Source of the DNA: Cordylochernes scorpioides
Lineage: Eukaryota > Arthropoda > Arachnida > Pseudoscorpiones > Chernetidae
Assembly: GCA_030710605.1 (NCBI GenBank)
Contig: CP092870.1
Span: 16,344,684-16,408,683 of the forward strand
DNA length: 64,000 nucleotides
Direction of reading: 5' to 3'
Both the position numbers and the translations under genes were made by a program. Every line of letters begins with the position of its first letter. The first letter of the stretch is position 1. Below the pieces are notes generated by a model that made no database searches, was not told the origin of the DNA, and saw only the letters and a program-made list of their open reading frames with translations. This document shows, piece by piece, positions 22,461-33,326 of this stretch.

Positions 22461-22518
22461 ATATATATTTCAATATTTAGATTTTTACCTGCAGTAAATT
22501 CTTTAAAGTTCCATTATA

Positions 22519-23965
22519 CACTGGTGTCCAAAAAATAAGAAACTTAACCAATATTGAAATTTCTCAAAAGCTAATTTATTAACAAATATAAAATTTAGTA
22601 TACAAATAGAATTTGAAATTATGAAATATGCAAATTATTATCAACATACCCAAATCTAAGGTTCCAGATCTTAAAGAAATAAGATATCAATAGGGAGTAT
22701 GATCACCTCTAACAGCTATCAAGGTCTCACAGCGAGCCCTCATACTGTTTACCAGGCTTTGGAGGAGGTCCAGGGGTAGTAAACCCCACTCCTCCAATAG
22801 AGCAGTTCTTAGCTCAACGAGGGTTCTGGGAGAGGGGTGACGAGCTCTAATACGCCTCCCTTGAGCATCCCACACATGCTCTATTGGATTCAGGTCCGGA
22901 GATCTGGCTGGCCAATCCATCCTTCGAATATTCTCACTCTGGAGATATTCATTGACTAGCCTAGCCCTATGCGGACAAGCATTATCGTCCATAAAAATTA
23001 AATTGTGACCAATTTGATCTCTATAAGGTCTTAGATAGGACTCAAGGATCTCGTCCCTGTACCTTTGGGCAGTTAAAGTGCCCCCAAAAAAAATGTGGAG
23101 GGGTGTGCGTCTGCTAGAACTGATGCCAGCCCAGACTAAGAGACTGCCCCCTCTAAAACTGTCTATTTCCCTGATGTTACTGGGATGATAGCGGGTTCCA
23201 GGCTCCCTCCAGATTAAAACTCGTCGAGAATCTGTGTTTAAACTAAATCTTGACTCGTCACTGAAGAGAACATTGGCCCACTGATCATGAGTCCAGGCGT
23301 GATGTTCCAAGCACCAATTCAAGCGGGCTCTCCTGTGAGCAGAGGTTAAAGGGATACAGACCATTGGTCATCTTGCATAAAGAGCACCTTCGTGAAGCCT
23401 TCGGTAAACAGTTTGTCTTGAAATTCTCGTTCCAGTAGCACTTGAGAGTTCATTAGAGAGTTGAATAGCTGTCATCTCCCTATGGCGCTTGGCAGTTATG
23501 ACCAGATAACGGTCTTCAGAGGTAGCTGTTTTTCTTTTTCTACCAGAACCTTCTTTTCTTTTGATGGTTCCTGTCTCAATGAACTGTTTCCATATTTTGC
23601 TGACCACAGATTTATTCACATTTAGCCATTTTGCTACTTCAACTTGTGATTGCCCTGCCTCCATTCTTCCAACAGCTCTCCATTTTAAATCATCTGCTAA
23701 AATTTTTCGTAAACTCATAATTAACTAAGGATTAAATAAAATTATAATTGGACAATTCTTAGATGGGGTAAATGACACGCCAAATAGCACACTTATAAAG
23801 ACAAGCAAAAATTTGCATATTTTCAATTTTACCGAATCGAATGGTTGCGATAAATAAATTATACGACTTAAAATACCTAATTAAATTACTTTTTAGCTTT
23901 CAGCGTTGTATATTTTAAAACATATCATTAAAAAACAAAAGTTTCTTATTTTTTGGACACCAGTG
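22519..23965 (-). mobile_element. Tc1-type DNA transposon, complete ends
   Basis: 27-bp terminal inverted repeats (CACTGGTGTCCAAAAAATAA... at 22519-22545, exact reverse complement at 23939-23965), flanked by TA on both sides (22517-22518, 23966-23967), the TA duplication of Tc1/mariner elements. Length 1447 bp. It lies in EEA1 intron DNA between exons 8 and 9, in antisense orientation. Confidence 0.95.
22687..23718 (-). pseudogene. Tc1 transposase with one in-frame stop
   Basis: 343 codons in a single frame from ATG (23718) to the stop at 22687, interrupted only by TGA at 23368-23370. N-terminal helix-turn-helix/paired-like region (LADDLKWRAVGRMEAGQSQV; VNKSVVSKIWKQF), second HTH (TSEDRYLVITAKRHREM), then the catalytic core: D in FSDESRF, D in FMDDNACPHRA and E in SPDLNPIEHVW, the last two 34 residues apart (DD34E, the Tc1 signature). 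All three acidic residues are intact. The flanking codons suggest a CGA-to-TGA change (CpG decay), but this is inference. Confidence 0.93.
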
Positions 23966-24364
23966 TAGTTTTCCAATTTACCTGCCCCAATCTGTTTAAT
24001 CTGACATGTGAATTTCACTTTTCATATCTTATATGGCTGGCTCTTTGTGCATCCCTTGTAATAGAGTTTGTGAGGATAAACTTTTCTAGCATTTGAATCA
24101 CTTGACTCAATTTTCTTCCACCTGTGCCGACACCTTTGTGACAATGTTCAACTAAGTTTTCCCTTACAAATGATTCAGTTCTTCCATAAAGAAGAGTAGA
24201 TATACACTTCTTTACCATTATCTGTTCATTTCTCCACAATTACATATATTTAAACATGGACATTTATATAAATCCATCTTATAGTTGACAACTGTAGAAT
24301 GCCATGGAAGTTCTATTTGAATTATAGGTGAGCTATTGTGGGGAGGTTGTAAACATCTTGCATT

Positions 24365-24514
24365 GTAATGCAGTGGAACTCTCATGAGAGGAAACCTTTC
24401 TAAAAAAAAAATACAATTTTCACTAATTTGCAATTCTTCAGTAAAAGGACACCTCTCCCTAAAAGAAACTTTGGCTCTGAAACTAGATTTCCATTACAGA
24501 GAAGTTCTACTGTA
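24365..24514. repeat. MITE family M1, degraded copy
   Basis: GGACACCTCTCCCTAAAAGA and GAGAAGTTCTACTGTA match the inner and right end of M1. Confidence 0.5.
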
Positions 24515-24575
24515 TTAGCTTGTGTTATAAGTTCTTTAGGCTGTCAATGTGTGTGTGTGTTTTTTTTAACACAAT

Positions 24576-24940
24576 ATGTGGGTAAATATGGTTGGTTTCA
24601 CATTTAAGTTCTCTGATGTGTGTGCAAATATGGTTGGTTTCACATTCAAGTTCTCTGATGTGTGTGCAAATATGGTTGGTTTCACATTCAAGTTCTCTGA
24701 TGTGTGTGCAAATATGGTTGGTTTCACATTCAAGTCCTCTGATGTGTGTGCAAATATGGTTGGTTTCACATTCAAGTCCTCTGATGTGTGTGAAAATTTG
24801 GTTGGTTTCACATATTCAAGTCCTTTGATGTGTGTGAAAATTTGGTTGGTTTCACATTCAAGTCCTTTGATGTGTGTGCAAATATGGTTGGTTTCACATT
24901 CAAGTCCTTTGATGTGTGTGAAAATTTGGTTCTGTAACAA
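24576..24940. repeat. 45-bp minisatellite upstream of FYVE exon
   Basis: About eight units of AAATATGGTTGGTTTCACAT + TCAAGTTCTCTGATGTGTGTGC, with variants (AAAATTTGG; CCTTTGATG). The array ends about 20 bases before the acceptor of the first FYVE exon. Long open frames on both strands are repeat artefacts. Confidence 0.95.
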
Positions 24941-24961
24941 AATGCTGTGATGTCTGTGCAG

Positions 24962-25060
24962 ATGGAGCTGAGCAAACTCCTTAACAGGAAGTGGACGGAT
25001 GACTCCATGGTCCATAACTGTACCCAGTGCAGCAAGCCTTTCTCCGTCACTGTGCGCAAG
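24962..25060 (+). CDS. EEA1: EEA1-like gene, exon 9: FYVE domain, first half
   Basis: 33 codons, phase 0 to phase 0; acceptor TGTGCAG, donor GTACTA. Encodes MELSKLLNRKWTDDSMVHNC then TQCSKPFSVTVRK. It contains the FYVE-defining W-x-x-D motif (WTDD) and the first zinc cysteine pair (NC-TQ-C), and ends in the basic residues that begin the R(R/K)HHCR motif. The W-x-x-D and basic motif contact phosphatidylinositol 3-phosphate on early endosomes. Closest family by order and spacing: EEA1 C-terminus, where the FYVE domain directly follows the coiled coil at the end of the protein. Confidence 0.92.
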
Positions 25061-25119
25061 GTACTATATATATGTCTTATGTTAGATCTTCTAATTAATC
25101 AATCAATATAGAGATATGC

Positions 25120-25300
25120 TACAGTTAAACCTGTCTATAGCGCCCCCTCTTTGGACTCACCAAAATAGGGTAATATAGAGAGGGCGTGTTATAGACAGGT
25201 CACTTTTAATGTAAAATGTTTACATTCTAATGTTTAAAATCGGGCGCTATAGAGAGGAAGGCGCTATTTAGAGGGGGTGCTATAGACAGGTTTAACTGTA
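25120..25300. mobile_element. MITE family M2
   Basis: TACAGTTAAACCTGTCTATAG and CTATAGACAGGTTTAACTGTA are perfect inverted ends flanked by TA, with internal GCGCCCCCTC / GAGGGGGTGC repeats. Second copy at 29203-29309. TA flanks suggest a Tc1/mariner/pogo-mobilised element. Confidence 0.72.
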
Positions 25301-25973
25301 TTAAGTTGCTGGAGGATGATATTCTTGTATACCAAACATGGCATCTCTCCCTTTAAAATGTATTTGGTTTATGACTAGTACAAAATGTAATGGTGAGGAC
25401 AAAGATTGAGCCATAACACCATCCTAATCTATATACTAGGGTTTCCGGCTATAACCCTCATCAGTAAAGGGGCGACTTCCATTTCATAACATCCTATGAG
25501 AGGAAATTGGTTGAATTTACCAAAAAGGTGTTTAAGCTAGTGGTTATTATGTTATATTATGGCGTAAAAATCGACCCTGCCACTTCACCAGTTTTTTTCA
25601 GCCAGCCACATATTTGTTTTGGTCTGCTGGCCCTCGTTGGCATGATGCAAGCTATACCTCAATGACCAAAAGAGCTGTTCCAAGAGGCTTCCTGAGAAAT
25701 CCTTAGTTGATATTTATTCTGCTAGATGGTGCTCTGCCATCTTAGACTAATGATCATAATTTATATCACTACCTGAACTTATTTTTTTCTTGCTCTGAAC
25801 AAACACTAAAACAGCGCCATCTATTGACTGTCTGCGTAAACTAGAAGACATAGGACAAAGCATTGATGGAAGAGATGACCTTTATTTTATACATCAATAT
25901 CTTCCCAGCAAAATTTCAATCTATATATACATATTAAAAATTAAAATGGCATATCTTGATCTTTTTTCACATA

Positions 25974-26150
25974 TACAGTAGAACCTCCCTTTAGCGGACC
26001 CCCTGCTAGCGGACACCTCTCTACAAAGGACAGTTTTCTTTTGCAAAATTGCCATTTTTACTATTTAGCAACTCACCGGTAAGAGGACATCTCTCCTTAA
26101 AGGAGACTTAGGCTCTGCAATTAGGTGTCCTTTACAGGAAGGTTACTACT
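25974..26150. mobile_element. MITE family M1 copy
   Basis: TACAGTAGAACCTCCCTTTAG ... GGTGTCCTTTACAGGAAGG; same design as 11772. Immediately followed by M3 and another M1 copy. Confidence 0.7.
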
Positions 26151-26295
26151 AAAACCTGGGATATAGCAAACCTTCCCTTATAACAAACCTGATATTATCA
26201 CAATTTTTATTTTTTATAATACAGGGAATCATGACTATAGTGAACCAGAGGTTCAGTCCCATTATGGGGTTCGCTCTATAGAGAGGTTTTACTGA
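26150..26295. mobile_element. MITE family M3
   Basis: AAAACCTGGGATATAGCAAACC ... GAGAGGTTTTACTGA, with internal CTATAGTGAACC segments. Second copy at 30191-30369. Confidence 0.6.
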
Positions 26296-26304
26296 ATATA
26301 TATA

Positions 26305-26482
26305 TACAGTAGAAATACCTGTAAAGGACACCTAATTGCAGAGCCAAAGTGTCCTTTAGGGAGAGGTGACCTCTTACTGGAGAGTTGTTAAATAGTAAAA
26401 ATGATAATTTTGCAAATAAAAACTGTCCTTTATAGAGAGGTGTCCTCTAGTGTGAGTGTCCTCCCATGGAGGTTCTACTGTA
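26305..26482. mobile_element. MITE family M1, inverted copy
   Basis: TACAGTAGAAATACCTGTAAAGG ... GGAGGTTCTACTGTA, reverse of the copy at 25974. Confidence 0.68.
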
Positions 26483-26559
26483 TATATATATATTTGTTCC
26501 TTATTCATTTCCTCAATATTTGACCAATTTGCCTGAGATTTTAACCAGAGTTATATCTG

Positions 26560-27615
26560 GAAAGGATATTTGCCATATTTTATTAGTATTTGGGTTCCAA
26601 ATCGAAGACTGAAATGCCCCACTCCTCTCAACATGGCTCACAACTATAATCTTTTAGACATCCCAATTAATCCCAAACACAGAGCTTCCTATCCCTCACA
26701 CAGAACTCACAACAAACTCACCTGTATATCCTTCATCTACCAGCTAATCCCCACAAACAAGAAACTTGGCCAGAATTACTTAAAGCTCTTGGCCTCCAAA
26801 TAATTGTGGAAAATAATTCCCTCTTCGACATCACAATTTACACTGATGGTAGCCAACTTGAAACTGGACTGTCTGGCAGTGGATTTGCTATCTACAAAGA
26901 TCCTGGAAAAAAATCTTCTTTTCCCACTCTAGACACCTTTCAGTTTCTAAATCAGAATTCTGAAATAGATACAGCTCTAAAAACATCAACATATCACCAA
27001 TAAAAATAATAATCTACTCTGACTCAAGAGCAGCCATTTATACCCTTCAAACCTGCTTCTCTAACCAAGAACCTCTTTTCAAGAGCATCGCTAAATCTGT
27101 AAACCGACTCCCAGCCAACAGCTCTGTCACAGTGCAATGGCTTTCAGTTCATATTGGAACTCCTGGAAATGAGCTAGCTGACTCTCTGGCAAAGCCTGGA
27201 GCTCTTGTGGCCACCCTGAGGCCAGGAAATCTACCACCCAACTAGACAAAAGAGACCTCCTCCATACCATCAAGACCCAATGCCTGCAAGAATAGAAATC
27301 TACTGCTGCACATGACTGGTACAGAGCAGGAGGAACAAGCATCAATTCTGTCCTCCCAAGGGAACAACAGTCTTTGATTTCCAGACTTAAGTTTGGTCAT
27401 CTACGAACAATGACTTTACAGAATGGTTACAAGGTTTTCCCATTATTTACTAAATGCATTTCTCAACCTGCAACCCCAAACCACATTATTGACTGTATTG
27501 GCTCATCTATGATGAGCTCTATTCATCCCCAGCAGACACCATAAATAGTCTCAAGCTCTACAAGCTTGATATCTTAATATGATTGAGTGAAGATATAAGA
27601 AAGAAGAAGAAGACT
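26560..27615 (+). pseudogene. LINE relic: RNase H and C-terminal region
   Basis: Fragments in several frames: an RNase H start (IYTDGSQLETGLSGSGFAIY at about 26835), middle (YSDSRAAIYTLQT) and end (VQWLSVHIGTPGNELADSLA at about 27140), then the same C-terminal zinc region and 3' end as at 21862 with a (GAA)n tail at 27598-27612. The D-E-D-D/H order of RNase H is visible in part, but frameshifts and stops kill the ORF. Order RNase H then zinc knuckle fits I/Jockey-superfamily LINEs. Confidence 0.72.
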
Positions 27616-28384
27616 TTCAATATTAAATATTACTTTGAGACATTCAAAACGACATCCTATAATTGTGCACATAGTTTGACCAATATAATTATGGATTATA
27701 TAGAATCTAGCATAATGAAATTTGATTTTAAATTTATGAACAGAGGATCGCCTTCTGAAGAATGTTGATATTGAAAAATAACAAAATGACACATTCCAAA
27801 GTTTCTTTCCACAAAGTTTATTCCAAAAAATTTTCAACCTAATTTTTATTACACAGTTTATTAGAAATCATGGTAACTTTGAAAGCTATATGTCCAATAT
27901 TTCCAGATTACAAACTTTAAAATGGAATAATAGAATCTGACCTCAGCAGACTTATATCCAGCAAAGACACACCTATATAGAGTTCAATTCTTTTTTTTTG
28001 TAAAATTTCTTACAAATCAGTTGATATTTCTCAGTGATTCTTCTACCTGATGTATATGTGTTTATCTAAATCTACTCTATTTATTGTCTTGTAAATATTT
28101 TACTACTTTCATATAATAAATTTTCATTGGCCAAATTAGAGATAAAATAGTCTCTAAACTCACCTAACTCTGACAAGACTATGCAACTTGTGTTTATTCT
28201 ACTAGGGGCAAATGTACATCTTGATGTTGTTTACGCTCCAGGAACCTGGGTTACCTTTATGTTACTACTACTCTTGATGTTGAAATAAATCTGTCACCCA
28301 TACGACAGCACATTTTAAGAATAAAATTGAACAATAAGATGTGTTGACCTTTAAACGCTGCTAAAATTTCTAATATATGAAAAC

Positions 28385-28450
28385 TACAGGTAAAAAGACC
28401 AAATCCAAATAAATTTGGTCTTGTTAACTTGTATTACTATCTATATTCCA
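28385..28450. repeat. Palindromic element (family P1), remnant
   Basis: AAAAAGACCAAATCCAAATAAATTTGGTCTTGTTAACTTG: arms fused with the centre lost. Confidence 0.45.
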
Positions 28451-28454
28451 AATT

Positions 28455-28675
28455 GTACCTCTCTTCTTCTTTCTTATCTCCACTCAATCATATTTGGGTA
28501 TCAAGCTTGTAGATCTTGTTGATGGTGTCTGCTTGGTAGGAGTAGAGCTCATCAATGGATGAGTCAATAATGTGGTTTGGAGTTACAGGCTTAGAATTGC
28601 ACTTAGTACATAGTGAGAAAACCTTGCAACCATTCTGGAAAGTCATTGTCTGTAGATGACCAGACTCACTTTATG
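28455..28675 (-). repeat. LINE 3' fragment (L-tail family)
   Basis: Reverse-strand copy of the C-terminus and 3' UTR seen at 21862-22215: CTTCTTTCTTATCTCCACTC at the left, ACCATTCTGGAAAGTCATTG at the right. Confidence 0.65.
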
Positions 28676-28935
28676 TGAAAAAAATAATACAAATGTGATA
28701 TTGTACTGGAATAAGGGGCATAAATTAAGAAAGAAAAAAGGGCATCTCCTTATCGTGAAACTGAAAGTTGTTGATGGCATGCGTCTTCTATCGGATTAAT
28801 CAAGAATGAGTATTTGGCCAATTCTGGAATAATTAAAAATCAACGAATAGTTTATATTTAATCTGATAGATGGCGCAAGCCATCAGCAACTTTCAGTTGC
28901 ATGATAAGGAGAGATGCCCCTTTTTTCTTTCAAAA
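28675..28935. mobile_element. Hairpin element (family P2)
   Basis: GGGCATCTCCTTATCGTGAAAC and GTTTCAGTTGCATGATAAGG-type arms plus GATGGCGCAAGCCATCAGC; left border ATTGTACTGGAATAAGG matches the reverse complement of the right border at 15950. Confidence 0.65.
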
Positions 28936-29202
28936 TATTTAGCCTACAAAATATCCCAAATGTTAATGGAACAGATTCTTGCAAAGATTGCATTCTATCT
29001 ACCAATATATTATAGCCACATTGTGTTTATTCAGGTAATTTGGTTCTAAATGCTTTTTATTTTAATTTTGCTGGTGAAGTCACCTCTTGTGTTATTTCAA
29101 TCTGCTGCAAGGAAAGCTAAGACTATAAATGTATAGGAAGTCATGTAAAAGATTAAGATATTCTTCTTTTGGTTGTTGAGATATCTGCAATAAAAAAACT
29201 AA

Positions 29203-29309
29203 TACAGTTGAACCTGTCTATAGTGCCCCCTCGAAATAACGCCTTCCTATCTATAGCACCCTATTTTGGTGATTCCCAAGAGGGGGCGCTATAGACAGGT
29301 TTAATTGTA
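29203..29309. mobile_element. MITE family M2, short copy
   Basis: TACAGTTGAACCTGTCTATAG ... CTATAGACAGGTTTAATTGTA. Confidence 0.65.
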
Positions 29310-29510
29310 TAAGGTTGTCCCAAAAGTTCGTATTTTTCTTAAAACGTTTTTCTTATTACTTGGCAAATAATATTATTACGGCGAATACATAATATAATTA
29401 CTTTATACCTAATGCAAATACATTATATATAACGGCAATGATATAATGGCGAATAATATTGGTATTTCAATTTTTTGCAAGTGTTTACAAACTTTTCGGA
29501 CAACCTTGTA
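29309..29510. mobile_element. Mariner-type MITE
   Basis: Ends TAAGGTTGTCCCAAAAGTT and AACTTTTCGGACAACCTTGTA are imperfect inverted repeats of the mariner type, with an AT-rich non-coding centre. It abuts the M2 copy. Confidence 0.6.
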
Positions 29511-30190
29511 TTTAGGCCAATAGACCCATTATAGGGGGAAGATAATGTTTTATAAACTCTAACTTCTCCATCAATATGCCCTCTGTATTGATTGATAATT
29601 GGCATGTGTATAAAAATGCTTGACCTATTTATTAGAAAGATGATCTATAATATTGTTGTTGATATATAGATTTACAATTTTGTTCATTTTTAGACTTTCC
29701 CTCTGTTGCTTCACATGGATTGTTGTGTAGAGAGTCTCTCTATTTGTATAGGGATCCTTTCTATCTACTCGCTATTCTACCTTCTTAAGGTGATTTTTAA
29801 CTGGAGAAAAATAACAACATAATTTGATTAAAATACCTTATTTAATAATACCTGTCAAATGACCATAATTAGGTATAGGAGATACCAAGACCTATAAATA
29901 CAGCATTTCACACACAAACCTGGTTTAACCTGGGTAATTCAGTGATTTCCCTTTGAGTATAGTGGTTTTATGACAATATTTACTGTAAAGCCTTCCTTTT
30001 GGGGTCTCTCTCCTCTCTAACAACTTTGTGCACCATTACCTCTTTTTAATAAGAGTAGCCTGGAAGTCTCGCTGTTTGATCCCAAGCATTTTTCTCACTC
30101 ATATCTTCCCAATGTTTATCCAGGCACTACTGTATTCCAGGCCTTCAACTTTTTTTTTTAATAATCCAAGGTTGATTTTATTGGGTCATA

Positions 30191-30369
30191 TATACAGCAT
30201 AACCCCACTGAAACTAACCTGGGATATAGCGAATCTTCCCTTATAATGAACCAGAAATAATCCCTACTTTTATTTTATAATGCAGTAAACTATGGCTATA
30301 ACAAACCATGGCTATAGTGAACCATAGGTTCAGTCCCATTAAGGTTTGCTATAGAAGGGTTTTACTGTA
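30191..30369. repeat. MITE family M3 copy
   Basis: AACCTGGGATATAGCGAATC ... GAAGGGTTTTACTGTA, just upstream of the last EEA1 exon. Confidence 0.55.
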
Positions 30370-30409
30370 TTTGTTGTGATTGATATTAAATAGGAAGAGT
30401 GTGTTGCAG

Positions 30410-30535
30410 CATCACTGTCGCAACTGTGGCAACATCTTCTGCAAGGAGTGCTCCTCCAAGACAGCCATCGTGGCCTCCTCCAAGTCTCCGGTGCGAGTAT
30501 GTGACCCGTGTTTCACAGAGCTCCACCACACCTAG
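30410..30535 (+). CDS. EEA1: EEA1-like gene, exon 10: FYVE second half and stop
   Basis: 41 codons plus TAG. Starts in phase 0 at [11 protein letters not shown] after the acceptor GTGTTGCAG; joined to exon 9 this gives R-K-HHCR-N-CG, then FCKEC, then RVC-DP-C, completing eight zinc ligands and the RVC motif. The protein ends five residues after the last Cys pair (FTELHHT), as in EEA1, where the FYVE domain is C-terminal. Function known for the family: tethers early endosomes by binding PI3P and Rab5-GTP. An earlier AG at 30393 was rejected because it would add codons in the wrong frame. Confidence 0.94.
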   Translation, partial: HHCRNCGNIFCKECSSKTAIVASSKSPVRVCDPCFTELHHT

Positions 30536-30557
30536 CAGAGCATGTATAGAGTTTTAC

Positions 30558-30563
30558 AATAAA
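30558..30563 (+). terminator. EEA1 poly(A) signal
   Basis: AATAAA 22 bases after the EEA1 stop codon, followed by an AT-rich and T/G-rich stretch. The 3' UTR therefore appears very short. Confidence 0.75.
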
Positions 30564-30631
30564 GAAGATTTATAAATCCATGTAGCATTGTGTGGTGAAG
30601 GAAGACAAACTACAGACCGGGGAAAGCTGTA

Positions 30632-30637
30632 TTTATT
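30632..30637 (-). terminator. Candidate MDM1 poly(A) signal(s)
   Basis: AATAAA on the minus strand (TTTATT on +); another lies at 30942-30947. Either would end the MDM1 3' UTR (from the stop at 31380) within 70-400 bases of the EEA1 poly(A) signal, so the two genes converge with little space between. Confidence 0.4.
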
Positions 30638-31379
30638 TGTCTGCAGCTACACGTGGTGATATGTGGCCCCAGGGGCCTGCTGACAATAGGAAGGTCTCTG
30701 GGCTTTAAAAAAATACCATGGTACAACAGAGGTGCACTACACGGGGGGCGAGGTGTACAAAACTTCTAGGGAGCTAGCACATTGGGGGACAGAATTGTTG
30801 CATAGTAGAGGAAGGAGTATAGAAAAATCAAGCCATATCATGGGTGTGTACAAATAGAATGCTGTAAACACTTATAGATGAGGTTTTTTTTCTTTGTTAT
30901 GCACATTCATACATTCACATTGGATTCTCTAATTGGTAGTATTTATTTGTTTTCCCATAGGGTGTCTACATAAAAAAGGCACCAGAACAAATTAAGATTC
31001 TGTTGTATTTTTGTTTCCTTGTATTAGACTTCTTTATACTAAAATATTAAGGGAGGGAGGAGGGGCATACATTTTTTACATTTGTCGCTGCCTTTTGATT
31101 TCATCGAAGCTCTACAACCAGTTGAAGCCAGCCCTCAAAGAGAAAGACAAACTTTGAAGCCTAACATCATTTAATAGCCAAGATCCACACTTAGGGGGAA
31201 GACAGCCTGGAGTGGATGCTCCACACACAGCTATTTACATTGTATCAGCATTTCCAAGATATGAGCATTGAAGACCATCCACCCAATCATCCTGTAGAGA
31301 ACTCTCAAAGAAGATGTCACGACCGTTGAAGAGGAGGAGGAGGAGACTAAAGAATATGCTGAGGCAGTGACTGTTTCCG

Positions 31380-31414
31380 TTAGGAACATCTGCTAGTACT
31401 TCTGGAAGACGATC
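31380..31414 (-). CDS. MDM1: MDM1-like gene, last coding exon
   Basis: Two bases complete a Gly codon from the previous exon, then SSSRSTSRCS and TAA (31380-31382). Acceptor TTTATTGTAG on the minus strand. Assigned because the phase and frame match the 32243-32308 exon exactly. The serine-rich end is not itself diagnostic. The following 31379 to about 30600 would be 3' UTR. Confidence 0.5.
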
Positions 31415-32242
31415 CTACAATAAATTCAGAAAGTTGCCTACTGGGTTAGATAATCAAGAGACATTATATATATATATTTATAGTAAATAATACCAGAGCC
31501 CTTACTTTGTGGGTACCCGTCGTTAACCACCTAGAGTTATAGAGAAGAGGCTTCGTTCATAAAAGTTTGATTTTGATGGGAGAGGGGGAACTGGTCTCAC
31601 TAAACATGTCTCAACAGAACAAGAGAAGGGGTAACAAGAACAGTGAACAAAACCAACTGGCAGTGGCTGCCAACAGAAACTCTGATGCCAGCAGAATCTA
31701 GTCTCGTGTCAGGTTGGACAATTAAACAGCAATGAAAATCCCCTATCTGTGCATGGCAGAGCCAGCAAGTTGTCGCAGAAACTTTGGTTGCGTAGAGGCA
31801 ATGAGAACAAAATCCTCTTGTGTCTTAAGCACCTACACGTGGTTGAGGAGCCCTTATTCGGAAATGCAATGAGAAACAAGTTGCTCAGCTGTGGCAGCTT
31901 GTTTCCCAAGAGGTAGAGTGGGAGAAAGGAATTTTGGCACCGAGGGAAGTTCCTTTCCCCGCACTCGGGCCTGAGTCCATCTTGAACCTAGGCTGTGATG
32001 CCGCTAGAGGGCCACGCTGTCTATGCTGCCTGAGCCCCCTGCACACACATGGCACCAAAAATGTGGTGGATATACATAAAAGTAGAATCTGGTATATATA
32101 ATTTTTGTATATTCAAATATAAAAACTTAAAAAAAAAGTTATTAAAAAAAAAATTATAGTTACCCCCCCCCCCAATTTATATACACAAAAAGATGTGATT
32201 AGTATTGTAATTCTTTCAAATTACAGAAAGGAGGAGATTTAC
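31415..32242. other. MDM1 intron; no clear gene
   Basis: Between the last two MDM1-like exons. Contains a GC-richer patch (31900-32060) with GCCGCTAGAGGGCCACGC, which looks like an old transposon or LTR piece, a poly-C run (32163-32173) and AT-rich DNA. Short minus-strand ORFs (31709-31909) have no recognisable motif. Confidence 0.4.
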
Positions 32243-32308
32243 CTGCTAGAGAGGAAACGATAGTCTTGGTCTGAGGCAGCATGGGAGGACTCTTGGCACG
32301 TGTGCCAT
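32243..32308 (-). CDS. MDM1: MDM1-like gene, penultimate exon
   Basis: 66 bp, phase 1 to phase 1: DGTRAKSPPMLPQTKTIVSS then LAG. Acceptor GTTACAG, donor GTAAAT. It joins the preceding exon (38652-38813) without frame change. Low complexity and Ser/Pro/Lys-rich, as in the unstructured C-terminal part of MDM1 proteins. Confidence 0.6.
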
Positions 32309-33132
32309 CTGTAACACAGAGATCATGGACAACATCTGGGGAGGCTACCACCATTCTATTGGTGTAATCTCTCTCTGCTCATTCTGTTTTACCTCACTCT
32401 TTGTTCCAGGAATATGATCCCAGTAATTTTGAATGTGGTGAATTAATTGAGGTCTGTTACATTTTTGTAGTTAGCTCTTGTCATATGTTATCTGGAGGAT
32501 TTGAGCTCACATTTCACTACTAACATACATATAGCTTAGTTATCCATGTTTCCTAAATTACAAGCATCGTTAAAAGTAAGATCTTGGCTTGTTGAAAAAG
32601 TGGAAAGTTAAATAATGGAATTTTTTTTTCGATATTACATTTTTTTTTCCAACTCACTTGTGGATATTGAGTTACCAACTTTTGGAATTCTACAGGAAAA
32701 AGTTTCCAATTTAGTAAATCAGAAATTACATAGGTAAGGTAAGTCTTTCATTTTATACAAAATGTAATATACCTTGACAAATGTTGGCATTTAGCTAACT
32801 GAAATATTGGAAAATACATCTTTTTATTCAATACAATATATGCATTTTTATTATCTAAGAAGTTGTGTTCTGCACTGCCTGGAGCATAGGAGCTCTATCT
32901 ATGCTTCCTTCCTTTGGTGAATCTGTATAAGACCGGTGGTCGTAATAAGGCTGTATGTGTGTTTGTATGTGTATTATCTAATATAATTCTGTAAGGAGAA
33001 TTTTAAGCCCAATTTATCAACTATTTTTTCTTGGTCTGGTAAGCCATGTGTGGTGCCATTCACTGTTGACTTGCTTAGACTTCAGTGAGCATGTGACTGC
33101 AGCTCCAACAATTGAACTGCTGCCCTCCTCAG

Positions 33133-33292
33133 GGAACCATTACCGTCGTCTGACGCCTATAAACGAGTATCTCCAGTAGTGAGCAGATTGTATAACTTCT
33201 TTAACTGCATCACCCCATACTGGAACCTCTTGGGCCACCGTGAGATCCGAGCCTTCACCAAAAAAGTCAAGAAAAGAGCAGTGAACTTATAG
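33133..33292 (+). CDS. Unidentified terminal exon on + strand
   Basis: Strong acceptor CTGCCCTCCTCAG, one base completing a codon, then 52 codons (EPLPSSDAYKRVSPVVSRLY ... TPYWNLLGHREIRAFTKKVK...) to TAG, with AATAAA at 33327-33332. The aromatic and basic composition is gene-like and unlike the flanks. No family recognised, and I found no upstream exon with a matching phase, so it may be an orphan of a rearranged gene, a LINE end, or part of a nested gene in the MDM1 intron. Confidence 0.4.
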
Positions 33293-33326
33293 CTCGTACG
33301 AAGCTATAAGTGGGAACTTATGCGTC

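Noticed and set aside
30394-30409. Earlier acceptor for the last EEA1 exon (TTAAATAG)
   Set aside because: It would place the zinc-finger sequence out of frame; the later GTTGCAG joins R-K to HHCR exactly.
32409-32450. Small + strand exon encoding EYDPSNFECGELIE
   Set aside because: Good acceptor but weak donor (GTCTGT), and its phase does not match the terminal exon at 33133.
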